Shown: positions 1-8,508, numbered from the stretch's first letter. The stretch: 64,000 nt of DNA from Curtobacterium sp. VKM Ac-2922 (GCF_022815645.1 NZ_JALGRO010000004.1:1-64000); one strand, 5' to 3'. The notes: generated by a model from the letters alone, not told the origin. Made by a program: numbers and translations.

Positions 1-339
1 CCGAAAGCATCAGACCGAGTTGATCTTGACTGTTGACTGTCTACTGACAATCTTCAATCCAAAAGGAATTGTCTCCGACTCGACCAGCAAGCTGACCGAG
101 CACGGGGTCAATAAATTGGCATTGACAATGTGCACGCTGTTGAGTTCTCAAGGACCAGACGCACTCACCACTCGACCCCACGAAGAGGTTCCGCCAGAGA
201 GGCATTCGTTCTTGTCGCCACCAGAGCGGACTCTGGGGCTGGTTGCCTGAGCGGGATCCCGTCCGGACTGCGTCTCGGGGTGTGCACCCCGTGACCGTCT
301 CGGCCGTTCCGTTCTCCGCCTCAGCGGCAACGAGTGATT
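1..339 (-). promoter_or_regulatory. rRNA operon leader with BoxA (16S gene lies beyond the left edge)
   Basis: No protein gene is credible in this AT-richer stretch. Read on the minus strand it contains CTTGAGAACTCAACAGCGTG (about 134-153), the BoxA-like antitermination element typical of actinobacterial, especially Microbacteriaceae, 16S leaders and 16S-23S spacers, followed by the usual TTGTCAATGCCAATTTATTG tract. No rRNA gene lies between this element and rlmN, so this should be the 5' leader of an rRNA operon whose 16S gene starts left of base 1 and is transcribed leftward. That last step is inference. Confidence 0.75.
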
Positions 340-369
340 ACTTTACACAGGCCCCGGGGGGCCCGCCAA
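340..369 (-). promoter_or_regulatory. candidate rrn promoter
   Basis: On the minus strand TTGGCG (364-369) and TAAAGT (340-345) are separated by 18 bases, with a TG two bases before the -10. It sits about 190 bases upstream of BoxA, where an rrn promoter is expected. Assigned from position and a partial consensus match only; other rrn promoters could lie outside the window. Confidence 0.4.
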
Positions 370-473
370 CCGTCGTCACACCCGGGCGTGTCGCACCCGG
401 GTGAACGCCTCGCGGCCAGGACGTGACGGGGAGTCGACGTCCTGACGACTGCCCAGAACCGGCCCCGGGAACG

Positions 474-513
474 ACCGGAGGCACGGTGCGGACGTGCACC
501 GTGCCTCCTGTCC
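474..513 (-). terminator. rlmN terminator, paired GGAGGC/GCCTCC repeat
   Basis: GGAGGCACGGTGC and GCACCGTGCCTCC form a perfect 13-bp stem with a 6-base loop, 25-30 bases past the rlmN stop codon. The outer bases (CTCCTGTCCG) match a motif that recurs at other transcript ends in this window. No T tract follows, as is usual in this GC range. Confidence 0.7.
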
Positions 514-537
514 GAACGCCGTCCGGCGACCGCCGTC

Positions 538-1779
538 TCACTCCGCCGCAGCGAGCTGACCGCAGGCGCCGTCGATCTCCTTGCCACGGGTGTCGCGCAG
601 GGTGGTCGGGATGCCCGCGGCGTTCAGCCGGCGGACGAACTCGTCCTGCACGTGCACCTCGGACGACGTCCACACGGAGCCGGGCGTCGGGTTGAGCGGG
701 ATCGGGTTGACGTGCACCCACCCCTTGCCGCGCTTGTTGAGCTTCTCGGCGAGCAGGTCGGCCCGCCAGGCGTGGTCGTTCATGTCCTTGATGAGCGCGT
801 ACTCGATCGAGACCCGTCGACCCGTCTTGACGTAGTAGTTGTACGCGGCGTCGATGGCCTCGTCGGCCTTCCACTTCGAGTTCACCGGGATGAGCTCGTC
901 ACGCAGTTCGTCGTCCGGGGCGTGCAGGGACAGCGCGAAGGTGATCGGGATGCCCTCGTCGGCCAGCTTGTTGATGGCGGGCACGAGGCCGACCGTCGAC
1001 ACCGTGATGCCCCGGGCGCTCATGCCGAGTCCGTGCGGCTGCGGGGCCACCATCGTGCGGACGGCGTCCATCACCCGCTTGTAGTTGGCCAGGGGCTCCC
1101 CCATGCCCATGAAGACGATGTTCGTCACGCGCTCGGCGTCGACGCGGTCCTTGCCGCCCTTGCGGGGATCACCACCGAGCTCACCCGCGGCGATGGCGGC
1201 GTTCGCCCGCACGATCTGCTCGATGATCTCGGCGGTGGACATGTTGCGGGTGAGACCCTGCTGCCCGGTGGCGCAGAACGGGCAGTTCATGCCGCAGCCG
1301 GCCTGGGACGAGACGCAGAGCGTGATGCGGCCGGGGTACCGCATCAGCACGGACTCGACCAGGGCGCCGTCGTGCAGCTTCCAGAGGAACTTGATCGTGT
1401 CGCCCTTGTCCGTCGCGAGACGCCGGGTCTCGGTCAGCAGCGGCGGGAGCATGCCCGCGACGAGCTGGTCGCGCTGGGCCGCCGGCAGGTCCGTCATCCG
1501 CTCGGGGTCGGACGTGTAGTGCGTGAAGTAGTGGGTCGACAGCTGCTTGGCGCGGAAGCCGGGCAGGCCGAGTTCCTTGACCTTGGCCTCGCGCTCGGCG
1601 ACGGTCAGGTCGGCCAGGTGCTCCGGCGGCTTGCCGCGCTTGGGCGACGCGAACTGCAGGAGCGGTCGGCCTTCGCCGTCGGTGGCCTGGGTCCAGCCCT
1701 CGGTCCGGGGACGCACCTGGGGGCGGGCGGAGCGCGCGGCGCTCTGCTCCTCGAACGGGGTGCGGGTCTCGGTGGCCAT
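538..1779 (-). CDS. rlmN: 23S rRNA/tRNA adenosine-C2 methyltransferase RlmN
   Basis: Radical-SAM enzyme that methylates C2 of A2503 in 23S rRNA and of A37 in some tRNAs, supporting translational fidelity. The 413-aa product has the radical-SAM cluster motif CxxxCxxC at residues 162-169 (CGMNCPFC), the GEPL motif in the core (GMGEPLANY), and the catalytic C-terminal cysteine in ACGQL (C406). The N-terminal 45 residues form a basic, variable extension. The ATG at 1779 is preferred over an adjacent GTG at 1782; a GGAG lies close upstream. It stands alone between the rRNA leader and the NlpC/P60 gene, with a stem-loop terminator after its stop. Confidence 0.95.
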   Translation of the reverse strand: MATETRTPFEEQSAARSARPQVRPRTEGWTQATDGEGRPLLQFASPKRGKPPEHLADLTVAEREAKVKELGLPGFRAKQLSTHYFTHYTSDPERMTDLPAAQRDQLVAGMLPPLLTETRRLATDKGDTIKFLWKLHDGALVESVLMRYPGRITLCVSSQAGCGMNCPFCATGQQGLTRNMSTAEIIEQIVRANAAIAAGELGGDPRKGGKDRVDAERVTNIVFMGMGEPLANYKRVMDAVRTMVAPQPHGLGMSARGITVSTVGLVPAINKLADEGIPITFALSLHAPDDELRDELIPVNSKWKADEAIDAAYNYYVKTGRRVSIEYALIKDMNDHAWRADLLAEKLNKRGKGWVHVNPIPLNPTPGSVWTSSEVHVQDEFVRRLNAAGIPTTLRDTRGKEIDGACGQLAAAE

Positions 1780-1805
1780 CACTCCAGTTTACGGGACGTC
1801 CGGCG

Positions 1806-1852
1806 CGCGGCACAGCGACGCGTGCGGCACGCGGCACAGCGACGCGTGCGGC
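1806..1852. repeat. 23-bp direct repeat, period 24
   Basis: CGCGGCACAGCGACGCGTG followed by CGGC occurs twice head-to-tail (1806-1828 and 1830-1852) in the short gap between the rlmN start and the stop of the NlpC/P60 gene. Function unknown. It could be a slippage product or part of the downstream region of the peptidase transcript. Confidence 0.8.
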
Positions 1853-1859
1853 GCCCTGC

Positions 1860-2801
1860 TCAGGAGCCGGCGGGCAGCAGCCGTGCGAAGTGGTGCGCGG
1901 CTGAGTACATCGGCACGATGTCGACGACCTCGCCCGGGTGCGGGGCCTGCAGCACGAGTCCGTCACCCAGGTACAGGCCGACGTGGTCCTCGTTGTCGTA
2001 GACGACCATGTCGCCCGGCTTCGCTTCGGATGCGGGGATCGTCGTCGCCGCGGCGTCCTGCGTGGGGACGTAGTGCACGAGCGAGATGCCGACGGACTGG
2101 TAGGCCACCATCGTCAGTCCGGAGCAGTCGATGCCCGCGTGGCTGGCGCCACCCTCGACGTACGGGTCGCCCAGGTACTGCAGTGCGGTCTGGAGGATCG
2201 TGGCGCGGTCGCCGCCGGCGGAGAGCGCCGCCGAGATGGCTGACTCGGCCTGCGCGGTGGTCACGCCGAAGCGGGTGACGAGCGTCGGGTAGGACACGAC
2301 GGTCGTGGTGGTGGCACTCATGCCGTCGGTCGTGGTGACGGGGATCTCGACGTCGTGCGCGACCGTGTAGGTCTGCAGCTGCTCGGACGTGGTGGTGCGG
2401 CTGGGCGTCGTCGCCTGGGGCGTGGCCGCGTTCGCGGGCATCGAGAGCGTCAGTGCCGAGGTGAACGCCAGGGCCGGCGCCAGGATGAGTGCGGCGCGCT
2501 TGGCGTTGGCGGCACGACGGACGTGCCGCGGGTCGAGCGCGCGTTCGGCGCGCAGGCTGCCGGTGCGCGACACGAAGGCGGTGCCGCCGGCAGACCGGGC
2601 AGGAGTCGTCGGGGCGGTGCGGACCGGGTGCAGGGCGACGACCCGTGCGGGCTGCTCGTGCTCGACGAAACTGGACCGGGCGAGGGCCGGGCCGGAAGCG
2701 GAACGGCGGCCACGCGGACGCGTCACGGACGGTGCGGAAGGGGACGGAGCTGGTGCTGACCGGCGGTCGTCGGCTGCAGCGGGCAGAGCGTGGCGTCCCA
2801 T
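1860..2801 (-). CDS. secreted NlpC/P60 cell-wall endopeptidase
   Basis: Cell-wall peptidase predicted to cut the D-Glu to diamino-acid bond in peptidoglycan stem peptides. The 313-aa product has an unusually long, Pro/Arg-rich N-terminal stretch of about 100 residues, then a hydrophobic segment (AALILAPALAF, about 103-122) ending in ANA, a likely signal-peptidase site. The C-terminal half is the NlpC/P60 domain with catalytic Cys in DCSGLTM, His in DHVGLYLGDG and a third polar residue in APHPGE. The ATG at 2801 is chosen because GGAAGGAA lies just upstream; an upstream in-frame start at 2915 lacks one. The long pre-signal region is odd and could mean that translation starts further in. Confidence 0.88.
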   Translation of the reverse strand: MGRHALPAAADDRRSAPAPSPSAPSVTRPRGRRSASGPALARSSFVEHEQPARVVALHPVRTAPTTPARSAGGTAFVSRTGSLRAERALDPRHVRRAANAKRAALILAPALAFTSALTLSMPANAATPQATTPSRTTTSEQLQTYTVAHDVEIPVTTTDGMSATTTTVVSYPTLVTRFGVTTAQAESAISAALSAGGDRATILQTALQYLGDPYVEGGASHAGIDCSGLTMVAYQSVGISLVHYVPTQDAAATTIPASEAKPGDMVVYDNEDHVGLYLGDGLVLQAPHPGEVVDIVPMYSAAHHFARLLPAGS

Positions 2802-2911
2802 GGTTCCTTCCGGGTTCGAGTCCCCGCCTCGGGAAGGGGGACACGAGAAGATAACGTATTGGTCACGAACCTGGTCCCGCCTGGGGAAGTGACCCCGTTT
2901 CCTGCGGTGGG

Positions 2912-3793
2912 TCACAGGGAAGCGGCGAGGAACTCCTGCGCTCGGGCCTGCACGTCGGTGGCCTCGCGGTGGGACCAGAACGCGAAGTGCGTGCCACCGG
3001 ACAGCAGCACGAGTTCTGCGCCGGGGATCTGCTGCGCGGCACGCACGCTGTGCGACACGACGACCTCGGTGTCCGCGTCACCGTGCACGACGAGCACCGG
3101 CGCGCCGATCCGGTCGAGCTCGAGCGACTCGATCGCGCCGAAGGTCCGGACGTCGTTGCGCCACCCGGCTCGGTGCGCGCCCGAGCTGTTGCCCGTCGCC
3201 GCCATGTCGAGCATGAACGCGCGGCGCTCGGTGTCGCCGAGGATGCCCTGGACGTGTCGTCGGAGGGACCGTCCGTGCAGGCTGCTGACGCCGGTGATCG
3301 CACCTCCGACGGCCGCGTGCGGCAGGTGCCGTGCGGCCCATCCGGCCAGGCGTGCGCCGATCGCGGTGTGCGACACGAGGTACTCGACCGGGCCGGTGCG
3401 CCCGGGGACCCACCGCCCGCTCACCGCCGAGGCGGCGACGACGGCCGAGACGCGGTCCGGGTGCCGGACCGCCAGTCGGTAGGCGACGGGTCCGCCGCCC
3501 GACCAGGCGAGGACCCCGACACGCTCGATGCCCAGGTCGTCGAGGACGCCCGCGAGCAGGTCGGCCTCGTCGTCGATCGACGCGTGCTCGGGGTCGAGCG
3601 CGGTGCCGAGGTAGCCGGGCCGCGAGACGAGCACGGTGCGGAACCGGTCCTCGGGGAGGAACCGGCTCATCACCATTGCGGCGTCGATGCCCCCGGGCGA
3701 CCCGTGCAGCACGAGCACGGGAACACCCGCCCCCCGCACGGCGGTCTCGACGCGTGCGGCACCGTCGCTGCGCACACACGGCTCGATCGACAT
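2912..3793 (-). CDS. alpha/beta hydrolase
   Basis: Cytosolic alpha/beta-hydrolase-fold enzyme of unknown substrate, 293 aa. The nucleophile elbow is AWSGGG (GxSxG type), the acid is in VVHGDADTEV and the catalytic His is in GGTHFAFW. An HGSPGG oxyanion-hole motif lies near residue 35. No signal peptide. The start MSIEPCV at 3793 is preferred because the longer reading frame (to 3850) would overlap the divergent neighbour. It is transcribed away from the PmoA-like gene, so the two may share a promoter region of about 90 bases. Candidate activities include esterase, epoxide hydrolase or C-C hydrolase; sequence alone does not decide. Confidence 0.85.
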   Translation of the reverse strand: MSIEPCVRSDGAARVETAVRGAGVPVLVLHGSPGGIDAAMVMSRFLPEDRFRTVLVSRPGYLGTALDPEHASIDDEADLLAGVLDDLGIERVGVLAWSGGGPVAYRLAVRHPDRVSAVVAASAVSGRWVPGRTGPVEYLVSHTAIGARLAGWAARHLPHAAVGGAITGVSSLHGRSLRRHVQGILGDTERRAFMLDMAATGNSSGAHRAGWRNDVRTFGAIESLELDRIGAPVLVVHGDADTEVVVSHSVRAAQQIPGAELVLLSGGTHFAFWSHREATDVQARAQEFLAASL

Positions 3794-3885
3794 GACGGCG
3801 AAGGTAGTCGCGGCCGCCAAGGACCGGCCGACACTGTCCGGTGACGGCACTCAGGGAACCGCTCGCGCTTGGTACGGTCGGCGGC

Positions 3886-4755
3886 GTGACGACCGACACG
3901 GGGGCACCGCGGGCCGACGGCGACCAGGCCCTGCACCGGTGGGTGCTGCCCGGCCCGGACGGCAGGCCGGCCGAGGTCGCGACCGAGCTCGACGGCGGCG
4001 GCACCGCTCCGACGTCGGTCCCCCGGCCGTTCCTGCACCCGGTCCGGACCCTCGGCGGCACGGTCGTCAGCGCGCACCACCCCGCCGACCACGACTGGCA
4101 CGCCGGCGTGGGCCCGGCGATCCCCGACGTCGACGGCGTGAACTGCTGGGGCGGCCGGACGTACGTCCGCGACACGGGCTACGTGTGGCGCGAGGACCAC
4201 GGCCGCGTGACGGTCGAGCGCGCGAGCGTCGACGGCGACACCCGGACCGAGGCGCTGCGCTGGCGCGGACCCGACGGCCGCCCGGTCCTGCACGAGGACC
4301 GAGTGACCGCCTGCCGTGCGCTCGGACCGGACGCCTGGGAACTGCACACGGTGTCGGCGTGGTCGACGGCGGGCGATGCCCCGGTGCGGCTCGGCAGCCC
4401 CGGCAGCAACGGGCGTGCCGGTGCGGGGTACGGCGGGCTGTTCTGGCGGTTCCCCGAGTGCTCCGACGTCGACGTCCGGACGGCGAGCGCCGCGGGCGAG
4501 TCAGCCGTGCACGGCTCCGTCGCGCCCTGGGTGTCCTGGTCGGCGTCGTTCGCGGGTCGCGCGGCCACCGTCGTCCTGCAGGCACTCGACCACGACGACC
4601 CGTGGTTCGTCCGGGTGGACGAGTACCCGGCGATCGGCTCGGCACTCGCGTGGAGCAGCGCGGCCGTGGTGCGACCCGGCGTGCCGCTGGTCCGCGCGTT
4701 CCGCGCGGTCGTCGCGGACGGACGCGTCGACCCCGTCGCGTTGCTGCGGCACTGA
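3886..4755 (+). CDS. DUF6807 (PmoA-like) family protein
   Basis: Member of the family annotated as methane oxygenase PmoA or DUF6807. Despite that name it is not methane monooxygenase; it is found in actinobacteria next to sugar and oxidoreductase genes, and its biochemical role is unproven. The 289-aa product shows the family core HHPADHDWHAG and NCWGGRTY around residues 65-90. Soluble, no signal peptide. GTG at 3886 (VTTDTG) is preferred over GTG at 3841, which overlaps the divergent hydrolase's upstream region. No sugar-dehydrogenase partner is next to it here. A paired-repeat terminator follows the stop. Confidence 0.75.
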   Translation: MTTDTGAPRADGDQALHRWVLPGPDGRPAEVATELDGGGTAPTSVPRPFLHPVRTLGGTVVSAHHPADHDWHAGVGPAIPDVDGVNCWGGRTYVRDTGYVWREDHGRVTVERASVDGDTRTEALRWRGPDGRPVLHEDRVTACRALGPDAWELHTVSAWSTAGDAPVRLGSPGSNGRAGAGYGGLFWRFPECSDVDVRTASAAGESAVHGSVAPWVSWSASFAGRAATVVLQALDHDDPWFVRVDEYPAIGSALAWSSAAVVRPGVPLVRAFRAVVADGRVDPVALLRH

Positions 4756-4767
4756 GCCGACCGCCTG

Positions 4768-4813
4768 ACGGACGGGAGGCTCGGTGGCGGTCCGCCACCG
4801 AGCCTCCTGTCCG
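4768..4813. terminator. bidirectional terminator, paired GGACGGGAGGC repeat
   Basis: GGAGGCTCGGTGGCGG and CCGCCACCGAGCCTCC form a perfect 16-bp stem between two convergent genes (stops at 4755 and 4841). The flanks GACGG and CTGTCCG belong to the repeat family seen at other gene ends in this window. Confidence 0.8.
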
Positions 4814-4840
4814 ACCGTGTCTGTCCGACCGCGTCGCGAC

Positions 4841-5506
4841 TCAGGCCGACAGGGCCTCGGCGTAGACGCGGAAGTCGCCGCGGTCCGTGTGCATCGACCA
4901 CAGGCGCTCGGCGACCGCCTGTGACGCGTGGGCGTCCTGCCCGTCGTCGATGCCGAACGGGATGATGAGCTGCCCGACGTGGATCGACTCGGGCGCGAGC
5001 GCCTCGTGCAGCAGCTGCGCGTAGGCGCTCTCGGCCGCGAAGGCGACCGACGTGCCCGTCACCCGGTCGGCGGGACGGACCGCACTGGCGCCGTTGACGA
5101 ACAGCAGCGTGCCGTGGCCGATCGCGCGCATGCCGGGGATCGCCTGACGCGCGGCGGCGACGGCGCCGTAGACCGAGAACTCGACCGGTCCGACCAGATC
5201 CGCCTCGGTGGTCTCGAGCACCGGCCGCATGTACTCCTTGGCCGGCAGCGGGCTGTACTGCAGCACCTCGATCGGGCCGAGCTGCTCGGTGGCGCGCTCG
5301 AGCGCGTGTCGGATCGACTCGGGGTCGCGGACGTTCGCGGTGAAGCCGGCGGCGCTGTGGCCGTCCTGCCGGAGTTCGGCGGCGAGCGCGTCGACGCGGT
5401 CCTGGTTGCGAGCGACGAGGGCGACGGCGAAGCCCTCGCGGGCGAAGCGGCGGGCGACGGCCAGGCCGAGGCCCTTGCCGGCGCCGATGATGGCGATGGT
5501 GGTCAT
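4841..5506 (-). CDS. SDR-family protein with atypical active site
   Basis: Short-chain dehydrogenase/reductase fold, 221 aa, with the Rossmann motif GAGKGLG at residues 8-14 and an NV motif for the adenine ring (TANVRD, about 58). The serine position is present (VNGASAV), but the usual catalytic YxxxK is replaced: the aligned stretch reads FAAES, so Tyr and Lys both appear missing. It may bind nucleotide without classic SDR chemistry, or the alignment may shift to the nearby Tyr in SAYAQL. It is the last gene after the DUF2255 and MmyB-type regulator genes on the same strand (gap 70 bases), a common regulator-SDR pairing. Confidence 0.85.
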   Translation of the reverse strand: MTTIAIIGAGKGLGLAVARRFAREGFAVALVARNQDRVDALAAELRQDGHSAAGFTANVRDPESIRHALERATEQLGPIEVLQYSPLPAKEYMRPVLETTEADLVGPVEFSVYGAVAAARQAIPGMRAIGHGTLLFVNGASAVRPADRVTGTSVAFAAESAYAQLLHEALAPESIHVGQLIIPFGIDDGQDAHASQAVAERLWSMHTDRGDFRVYAEALSA

Positions 5507-5576
5507 GCGGGTCCTTCCGTGGAGCGTGGGGTTCGGGAACGACTCTGCTCCCGGCGGCTGTGACCTCCGGTGGCGC

Positions 5577-5948
5577 TCAGTCGCGGGAGTCGATGCGGAC
5601 GGTGGCCGAGGTCGGGCCGTCCTGCAGCATCGGCTGCAGGTACTCGCTGCCGGCGTACTTGGCCTGGTACGCGGCGTCGACGCGGCTGTTCACGCCGGGG
5701 TCGGCCTCGGTGAAGGTGACCTCGTGCTCGGCGCCGGCGGCGGTGATGCGGCCGGCGGCCTGCGTGACGGCGGCGCGGTACCAGCGAGAGCGGCGGCCGT
5801 TGTACGCCCGGGCGTACAGGTCACCGTCGACGACGACGGACCAGATCCAGGTCGGGGTGCCGTAGGTGGTGCCGTCCTGACGGAACGGGGAGACGTGCAG
5901 GTCGTCTGTGGTCGCGATGGCGTTCAGGGTGTCGTGGTCCCAGGGCAT
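5577..5948 (-). CDS. DUF2255 family protein
   Basis: Small soluble protein of 123 aa from family DUF2255, often encoded next to SDR enzymes and helix-turn-helix regulators in actinobacteria; molecular function unknown. Family features visible are the aromatic WIWSVVVDGDLYAR stretch (about residues 34-47), the WYRAAV motif (about 56-61) and the acidic EVTFTEADP near the middle. ATG start at 5948 with GGAAGG just upstream. The gene begins 45 bases after the regulator's stop codon and ends 71 bases before the SDR start, so co-transcription is likely. Confidence 0.8.
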   Translation of the reverse strand: MPWDHDTLNAIATTDDLHVSPFRQDGTTYGTPTWIWSVVVDGDLYARAYNGRRSRWYRAAVTQAAGRITAAGAEHEVTFTEADPGVNSRVDAAYQAKYAGSEYLQPMLQDGPTSATVRIDSRD

Positions 5949-5992
5949 GGGTGCCTTCCGGTTGTCGGGTGGGGTCGGTCGGGCTGGTCCGG

Positions 5993-6910
5993 TCAGTTCG
6001 GCTGGTGGTCGTGCCGCTCGTGCTGCTGGTCGCGGTGCTCGTGCTCGGCGCGGCGTTCTTGCTCGCGGGTGGCGACCCAGCTGGCGAGCAGGCGCAGGGC
6101 GTCCTCGCTCGGCGACCCGGGCGCGGCCGAGTAGACCAGGAAGTTGAGTCCCTGGTCGGCCATGGGCTCCATCGCCTCGTAGACCAGGTCGAGGTCGCCG
6201 ACGACCGGGTGGTGGAAGTGCTTGTCGCCGGTGGCGTGGTGTCGCACGTCGTGGGCGCCCCAGCGCGTGCGGAACTCCTGGCTGCGCGTCGACAGCTCGC
6301 CGACCAGGTCCTGCAGTGCCCGGTCGTGCGGGTTGCGGCCGGCCTCGGTGCGCAGGATCCCGACGTTGATGTCGGCGGCCTGGGACCAGTTCGGGTAGAA
6401 GCGTTCGGAGTCCTCGCGGTGCAGGAACGTGAAGCGCGCCAGGTTGACCGGGCGGTCGGGCAGCTCGTACATCCCCCAGTAGAGACCACGGAACAGCTGG
6501 TTCTCGGCCAGCACGTCCATGCGTCCGTTGCGGACGAAGGCCGGACCCGCGGTGAAACCGTCGAGGGCCCAGCGCATGCTGGTGCGGACGTCCTTCGGCG
6601 ACGGGCGACGACGGCGGCGGACCGGGGACGCGTTGGCCTCGCGGGCCAGGTCGAGCAGGTGCTCACGCTCGGCGTCGTCGAGCAGCAGGGCATCGGACAG
6701 CGCGACCAGCACGGTCTCGGAGACGCCGACCAGGTCGCCGCGCTCGAGCTTGGCGTAGTACTCCACGCTCATGCCCGCGAGCATCGCGACCTCGGTGCGC
6801 CGGAGCCCGGGCACACGCCGACCGGGACCGCCGGGCAGCGACACCCGGTCCGGGGTGATCCGGGCGCGGCGGCTGGTGAGGAACTCCTTGACGTCGTCCT
6901 TGTTCGACAT
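5993..6910 (-). CDS. XRE-family regulator with MmyB-type ligand-binding domain
   Basis: Transcriptional regulator of 305 aa. Residues about 10-80 form an XRE helix-turn-helix (GLRRTEVAMLAGMSVEYYAK) and the C-terminal two thirds match the MmyB-like ligand-binding domain (ENQLFRGLYWGMYE, NLARFTFLH, VVGDLDLVYE). This family usually controls the adjacent SDR or oxidoreductase genes, here DUF2255 and the SDR downstream. The extreme C-terminus is His/Glu/Arg-rich (EQERRAEHEHRDQQHERH), atypical and perhaps metal-binding or simply low complexity. ATG 6910 is chosen because homologues begin near this residue; a much longer open frame upstream is an artefact of GC content. Confidence 0.9.
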   Translation of the reverse strand: MSNKDDVKEFLTSRRARITPDRVSLPGGPGRRVPGLRRTEVAMLAGMSVEYYAKLERGDLVGVSETVLVALSDALLLDDAEREHLLDLAREANASPVRRRRRPSPKDVRTSMRWALDGFTAGPAFVRNGRMDVLAENQLFRGLYWGMYELPDRPVNLARFTFLHREDSERFYPNWSQAADINVGILRTEAGRNPHDRALQDLVGELSTRSQEFRTRWGAHDVRHHATGDKHFHHPVVGDLDLVYEAMEPMADQGLNFLVYSAAPGSPSEDALRLLASWVATREQERRAEHEHRDQQHERHDHQPN

Positions 6911-6984
6911 GCCCCTCACGGTACGGGCGCACGCTCCGGGCTGGCGTGCCCTGCTGGTACACCCCGTGCAACGGGCGCCGTCAC

Positions 6985-7683
6985 TCAGATCGCGACGCCC
7001 GCACGCCGCAGGTCGTGCTGAATGACCCGGGTCAGCACCCGCTGCCCGGCGACGGTGGGGTGCTCGCTGTCGGACTGCAGCAGGTCGGCGTGTCCGGCGA
7101 GCGGCTGGCCGACGTCGACGAAGGTGCCGTGTGCCGCCTGCACGGCGCGCTGCAGGCTCGCCGAGCTCTGCGCGACCTCGTCGGGGACGTCGCCCGGCTG
7201 CCCCCACAGGGTGCTCAGACCGACGATGCGTGCCGACGGCAGTGCCGCGTGCAGCTGCGCGACCGTCGCGGCGGTCGCGGACTCGATGGTGGCGGCGTCC
7301 TGACCCAGGTCGTTGTCCGACGACTGCACGATGACGATCGCCGGGTGGGCGGCCTCGGCCTGGGCGACGAGCCCGGCGAAGTCCGTGTCGCAGTCCCCCA
7401 CCGCCACGAAGCCGCCGCCGCTGCACCCGAGGTTCGTGACCCGGAGGTGGTCGACGCGACCGAGCATCGCGGGCCAGGCGTCCGCGGCGCTGTCCAGGCC
7501 GTAGCCGGCCATGATCGAGTCGCCGATCGTGACGACGCGGGTGCCGCGCGGCGGCGTGGTGGTCGCGGTCGCGGTGGCCCCGGCCGAGGCCCGTGTCGGG
7601 TGCTCGACCGCGACGTACCCGATGCCCGCGACGACAGCGAGCCCGGCCACGACGACAGCGATCATGGTGCCCGTTCTCTGCAT
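6985..7683 (-). CDS. exported SGNH/GDSL hydrolase
   Basis: Putative lipase/esterase or deacetylase of the SGNH superfamily, 232 aa. An N-terminal hydrophobic helix (residues 5-25, IAVVVAGLAVVAGIGYVAV) acts as signal peptide or anchor, followed by an Ala/Thr-rich linker. Block I is GDSIMAGYG, with the nucleophile Ser after GD; block II Gly in NLGCSGGG; block III Asn may be in SSDNDLG; block V is DSEHPT, carrying the catalytic Asp and His. The natural substrate (acetylated polysaccharide, cell-wall ester or lipid) cannot be told. ATG 7683 lies directly before the hydrophobic helix. It is divergent from the DUF1345 gene. Confidence 0.85.
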   Translation of the reverse strand: MQRTGTMIAVVVAGLAVVAGIGYVAVEHPTRASAGATATATTTPPRGTRVVTIGDSIMAGYGLDSAADAWPAMLGRVDHLRVTNLGCSGGGFVAVGDCDTDFAGLVAQAEAAHPAIVIVQSSDNDLGQDAATIESATAATVAQLHAALPSARIVGLSTLWGQPGDVPDEVAQSSASLQRAVQAAHGTFVDVGQPLAGHADLLQSDSEHPTVAGQRVLTRVIQHDLRRAGVAI

Positions 7684-7783
7684 CCGACCAGTCTGCTCGC
7701 GGGAACCACCACCGTCCGCGCAGCAACCCGCGAAGGCTGACAGGCTGCGCGGCCCCGGCGAGCGCCGATGCGATGCTGGGCCC

Positions 7784-8434
7784 GTGGACATCACCCCGCA
7801 CGCGCACCGCCCCGAGCGGTACCGGCACCGTCTCGTGCTCATGCTCGTCGTCGGCATCGTCGTCGCCGTCGTCGCCGGGCTGACCGTCGGGGCCCGGTGG
7901 GCGCCGTCGATCGGCTGGGCCGCCGCGTGCGCGGTCTACGTCGCGACGGCGTGGCCGCTGCTGCACTTCGACGGGCAGCGGACGGGCGAGAGCGCCGCGC
8001 GTGAGGACCCACGCCGGACCGCGTCGGACCTGCTGCTGGTCGGGGCCTCGCTGGCCAGTGTCGTCGCGCTGCTCGTGGTGCTGGGCAGTGCGAAGGGGCT
8101 GCACGGCCAGGCGCAGGACGCGGCCGCGGCGCTCGGCGTCGTCAGTGTCTTCCTGTCCTGGCTGCTGGTGCAGACGCTCTTCACGCTGCGGTACGCCGAG
8201 CTGTACTACAGCGGAGAGCCCGGCGGCATCGACTTCAACCAGGACGAACCGCCGCGGTACTCGGACTTCGCGTACTTCGCCGTCACGGTGGGCATGACCT
8301 ACCAGGTGTCCGACACCACCATCCGGACGTCGACCATCCGCAGTGCCACGCTGCGGCACGCGCTGCTGTCGTTCTTCTTCGGCACGGTCGTCATCGCGAG
8401 CGTCATCAACCTGGTGGCCGGTCTGGCGTCCTGA
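7784..8434 (+). CDS. DUF1345 integral membrane protein
   Basis: Inner-membrane protein of 216 aa in family DUF1345, function unknown. Five hydrophobic helices are visible: about 18-36, 40-58, 78-98, 112-130 and 190-212. The family signature near the C-terminus, FAVTVGMTYQVSDTTI followed by an R-rich turn and SFFFGTVVIASVINL, is clear. GTG at 7784 is the only start that gives a complete protein without running into the divergent SGNH hydrolase gene. No SD is obvious. It ends just before a paired-repeat terminator. Confidence 0.85.
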   Translation: MDITPHAHRPERYRHRLVLMLVVGIVVAVVAGLTVGARWAPSIGWAAACAVYVATAWPLLHFDGQRTGESAAREDPRRTASDLLLVGASLASVVALLVVLGSAKGLHGQAQDAAAALGVVSVFLSWLLVQTLFTLRYAELYYSGEPGGIDFNQDEPPRYSDFAYFAVTVGMTYQVSDTTIRTSTIRSATLRHALLSFFFGTVVIASVINLVAGLAS

Positions 8435-8460
8435 CGTCGCGGCGGTGTCGACCGACACGA

Positions 8461-8508
8461 GACGGACGGGAGGGCCGGTGCCAGCTGGCACCGGGCCTCC
8501 CGTCCGTC
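8461..8508. terminator. bidirectional terminator, paired GGACGGGAGGC repeat
   Basis: GACGGACGGGAGGGCCGGTGCCAG pairs with CTGGCACCGGGCCTCCCGTCCGTC almost perfectly (24-bp arms, essentially no loop; one mismatch). It separates the convergent DUF1345 and chorismate mutase genes and is the best-preserved copy of the repeat in the window. Confidence 0.85.

Noticed and set aside
20..250. A 76-codon plus-strand frame at the left edge
   Set aside because: It lies in the rRNA leader, has no SD or codon bias and overlaps the BoxA element.
2811..2827. T-arm-like GGGTTCGAGTCCC upstream of the NlpC/P60 gene, as possible tRNA or attachment-site relic
   Set aside because: No matching acceptor, D or anticodon arm could be drawn on either strand, and no integrase is nearby.
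2802..2950. Cyclic-di-AMP (ydaO-type) riboswitch before the NlpC/P60 gene
   Set aside because: Such switches often precede actinobacterial peptidase genes, but I could not find the conserved core words, and the leader is short.
5993..8491. An 832-codon minus-strand frame that would extend the regulator gene
   Set aside because: The extra 500 codons overlap the SGNH hydrolase and DUF1345 genes in other frames and have no homologous features; the regulator starts at 6910.
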